A stretch of 8,614 bases of DNA from assembly GCA_017543165.1 (NCBI GenBank), contig JAFYGL010000451.1, positions 1 through 8,614 on the forward strand. Reading direction: 5' to 3'. Every line of letters starts with the position of its first letter. The first letter of the stretch is position 1. Source of the DNA: Victivallales bacterium. GTDB lineage: Bacteria > Verrucomicrobiota > Lentisphaeria > Oligosphaerales > Oligosphaeraceae. Made by a program: the position numbers and the translations under genes. Of this stretch, positions 6,768-8,614 are shown piece after piece. The notes below the pieces were generated by a model, which was not told the DNA's origin, searched no databases, and saw only the letters and a program-made list of their open reading frames with translations.

Positions 6768-8408
6768 ATGACACAGATTTCCCCATTGCAGAAGGCACGC
6801 GCGGCGTATGCGCCGAAGCTGCCCCCAGTCCTGAACGAGTGCGGCCCATTTGCCAAAGCACAACTTGGCGAACCAACACAGTCAGTGGCAGACCAGGACA
6901 AAATCAAGGCTCTGTTCCCAGATACATACGGGATGCCTGCGATCAAATTCGTCAATGGCGCGCAGCGTGACACGCAGCCCATCAAGGTGGGCGTCATTCT
7001 GTCTGGCGGTCAGGCGCCTGGCGGGCACAATGTCATATCTGGCTTGTTTGATGGACTGAAGGCCCTGAACCCCAAGAACGAGCTTTACGGCTTCCTGGGC
7101 GGCCCCTCTGGCCTGATTGACGACAAGTACATCATCCTTGATGAAAAGAAGATTGACGAATACCGCAACACAGGAGGATTCGACATCATCTGCTCTGGCC
7201 GTACAAAACTGGAGACCGAGGAGCAGTTCGAGAAGGTGGCGGCCAACTGCAAGGCACACGGCATCAGCGCAGTCGTCATCATCGGCGGCGACGATTCAAA
7301 CACAAACGCCTGCACACTGGCACAGTACATGCTTTCCAAGAAGACTGGTGTTCAGGTCATCGGCTGCCCCAAGACCATTGACGGCGACCTGAAGAACGCG
7401 TGGATCGAGGTGTCTTTCGGTTTTGATACCGCAACCAAGGTGTATTCCGAACTTATCGGCAACATCATGAGGGATGCCAATTCCGCCCGCAAGTACTGGC
7501 ACTTCATCAAGCTTATGGGCCGTTCCGCCTCCCATATCGCATTGGAATGCGCTCTTCAGACACATCCTACAGCATGCCTCATCTCCGAGGAAGTTGCCGC
7601 GAACAAGACATCCCTGGCGGAAATCGCCGATAAACTGACCGCCCTGGTGGTGGCGCGCGCCGAAAAGAAGATGAACTTCGGCGTTGTCCTGGTTCCAGAA
7701 GGCCTTATTGAATTCATCCCCGAGATGAAGTCCCTTATCGCCGCTTTGAATGACCTGCTGGCAATCAATGCCAAGGACTTTGAGGCACAGGCCACACCAG
7801 AGGCAAAGGCAGACTTCGTGATGAAACTGCTCAAGCCCGAAAACGCCGCCACACTGGCTTCGCTGCCAGCCGCTATACGCAACCAGCTCCTGGGCGACCG
7901 CGACCCCCACGGCAATGTGCAGGTCTCAAGAATCGAGACAGAGAAACTGCTCATCGCCATGATCGAAGAGCGCATCGCAAAGATGGAAAAGAAGGTCAAG
8001 TTCAGCACACAGGCTCACTTCTTCGGATACGAAGGACGCTGCGCCGCACCTTCAAACTTCGATGCGGACTACTGCTACAGCCTGGGCTACACCGCCTCCG
8101 CGCTAATCGGCGCAGGCAAGACAGGATACATGTCCAGCGTGCGCAATGTTTCCATGCCAGCCTCCGAATGGGAAGCAGGCGGCATTCCGCTGACCATGAT
8201 GATGAACATGGAACACCGCCACGGAAAGGATGTGCCAGTCATCCGCAAGGCACTGGTGGAACTGGACGGCAAGCCATTCAAGACCTTCGCCGCAAACCGC
8301 GACGCATGGGCGGAAGGCGTTGATTTCGTCTATCCAGGACCAATCCAGTACTTCGGCCCCGCCGAAGTCTGCGACCGCGTCACCGCCACCCTGGCGCTGG
8401 AACACTGA
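6768..8408 (+). CDS. pfp: Pyrophosphate--fructose 6-phosphate 1-phosphotransferase (long form)
   Basis: The product is 546 residues, full length for the long (plant/Chlamydia/Borrelia-like) PPi-PFK group. ATG 6768 follows AAGGAG (6753-6758) by 9 nt. The enzyme reversibly converts fructose 6-phosphate plus PPi to fructose 1,6-bisphosphate plus Pi, in the cytoplasm, and can run in glycolysis or gluconeogenesis. Key motifs: [10 protein letters not shown] (79-88), the donor-site loop; GGDDSN (173-178), where the second Asp replaces the Gly of ATP-dependent enzymes and marks PPi use; PKTIDGDL (201-208), with catalytic D205 and the PPi-type Lys202; [11 protein letters not shown] (250-260), sugar-phosphate binding; [14 protein letters not shown]; and PGPIQYFGP near the C-terminus. 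No key residue is missing. It is separated from greA by 56 bp holding a GC palindrome, and followed by two strong hairpins, so it may be a separate or differentially expressed unit. Assignment is very secure. Confidence 0.95.
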   Translation: MTQISPLQKARAAYAPKLPPVLNECGPFAKAQLGEPTQSVADQDKIKALFPDTYGMPAIKFVNGAQRDTQPIKVGVILSGGQAPGGHNVISGLFDGLKALNPKNELYGFLGGPSGLIDDKYIILDEKKIDEYRNTGGFDIICSGRTKLETEEQFEKVAANCKAHGISAVVIIGGDDSNTNACTLAQYMLSKKTGVQVIGCPKTIDGDLKNAWIEVSFGFDTATKVYSELIGNIMRDANSARKYWHFIKLMGRSASHIALECALQTHPTACLISEEVAANKTSLAEIADKLTALVVARAEKKMNFGVVLVPEGLIEFIPEMKSLIAALNDLLAINAKDFEAQATPEAKADFVMKLLKPENAATLASLPAAIRNQLLGDRDPHGNVQVSRIETEKLLIAMIEERIAKMEKKVKFSTQAHFFGYEGRCAAPSNFDADYCYSLGYTASALIGAGKTGYMSSVRNVSMPASEWEAGGIPLTMMMNMEHRHGKDVPVIRKALVELDGKPFKTFAANRDAWAEGVDFVYPGPIQYFGPAEVCDRVTATLALEH

Positions 8409-8429
8409 TTATTCCATTTGGGGATATTA

Positions 8430-8476
8430 TTTGGGGAGGGGGAAGGGGCCAAAAAGGCCCCTTCCCCCTCCCCAAG
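8430..8476. repeat. Long purine/pyrimidine hairpin after pfp, possible transcription end
   Basis: GGGGAGGGGGAAGGGGCC (8433-8450) is the exact reverse complement of 8456-8473, with an AAAAA loop. Two further A-T pairs (8431-8432 with 8474-8475) and a G-U pair extend the stem to about 21 bp. Its place 22 nt after the pfp stop suggests a transcript end or 3' stabiliser, but no T-tract follows on either strand. The left arm is purely purine except for the final CC, and with GGGG at 8420-8423 gives four G-runs. Confidence 0.7.
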
Positions 8477-8497
8477 CCCCACCTCTATCCCTTACTT

Positions 8498-8535
8498 CGC
8501 GAAGCGCATTTCGCCTTGGCGAAATGCGCTTCGCG
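8498..8535. repeat. REP-like perfect inverted repeat
   Basis: CGCGAAGCGCATTTCGCC (8498-8515) and its exact reverse complement (8518-8535) are separated only by TT. Outside, two possible T-G pairs and then TTAC (8492-8495) against GTAA (8537-8540) extend the structure with a small internal loop. Length and compactness resemble intergenic REP/palindromic repeats. It shares no clear sequence with the palindrome at 1096-1154. Confidence 0.65.
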
Positions 8536-8614
8536 GGTAATGTATAGAGTTGTGTTTTTGTGGATGAGGGAAAGGTTTTTATTCTGCAATCCAAAGATAA
8601 AATACAGTCCACAG

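Larger units (their letters stand above)
8409..8614. other. Non-coding tail after pfp
   Basis: These 206 bases contain no credible gene on either strand. They hold a 9-bp direct repeat ATTTGGGGA (8416-8424 and 8429-8437), two long hairpins, and then an AT-richer stretch from about 8540. The last part has weak promoter-like words (TTGTGG at 8558-8563 with TATTCT at 8580-8585, 16 bp apart), which could serve a gene beyond the window, but the match is poor. Confidence 0.7.

Noticed and set aside
8430..8476. Calling the pfp 3' hairpin a standard intrinsic terminator
   Set aside because: The stem is strong, but neither strand has the following T-tract, so I list it as a repeat with a possible terminator role.
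8427..8612. 61-residue - strand frame across the 3' hairpins
   Set aside because: It reads through both palindromes, giving low-complexity Gly/Arg-rich sequence; it has no recognised motif and starts at the window edge.

Overview
The window holds six protein genes, all on the + strand and tightly packed, at roughly 50-55% GC by eye. No rRNA, tRNA, CRISPR array or full transposon is visible. Two genes point to a bacterium of the Planctomycetes-Verrucomicrobia-Chlamydiae (PVC) superphylum: a ~700-residue GreA whose cleavage-factor domain is fused to a large N-terminal region, as in Chlamydiae, and a long-form pyrophosphate-dependent phosphofructokinase. A Lentisphaerae or Kiritimatiellae gut or anaerobic lineage is my best guess. 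That placement rests on family knowledge, not on a search.

Region 1 (1-2665): the 3' part of an (alpha/alpha)6-barrel glycoside hydrolase (GH63/MGH1-like), followed by an ADP-ribosylglycohydrolase-family protein. The two look like one transcription unit of carbohydrate or glycoside handling. Their junction carries a perfect palindrome flanked by 8-bp direct repeats. Removing the palindrome and one repeat on paper restores an ATGA stop/start overlap, so this looks like a small MITE-like insertion that split an overlapping gene pair.

Region 2 (2666-4567): a sigma-54-dependent response regulator with a shortened receiver domain. Its stop codon overlaps (ATGA) the start of a small lipoprotein whose C-terminal half resembles the periplasmic head domain of SecD. 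The pair is probably translationally coupled.

Region 3 (4568-6767): the GreA fusion protein follows 32 bp after the lipoprotein with no terminator between, so it may be in the same transcript. A 20-nt GC-only palindrome follows its stop codon.

Region 4 (6768-8614): the PPi-dependent phosphofructokinase (reversible glycolysis/gluconeogenesis step), then a non-coding tail with two long perfect hairpins. One is purine/pyrimidine-biased and could also form a G-quadruplex; the other is REP-like. Neither has a U-tract.

Most notable for a second look: the palindromic insertion at 1091-1161, the abridged receiver of the sigma-54 activator, the SecD-head-like lipoprotein coupled to it, and the hairpin cluster at the 3' end. 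I do not see a complete new defence or mobile system here.
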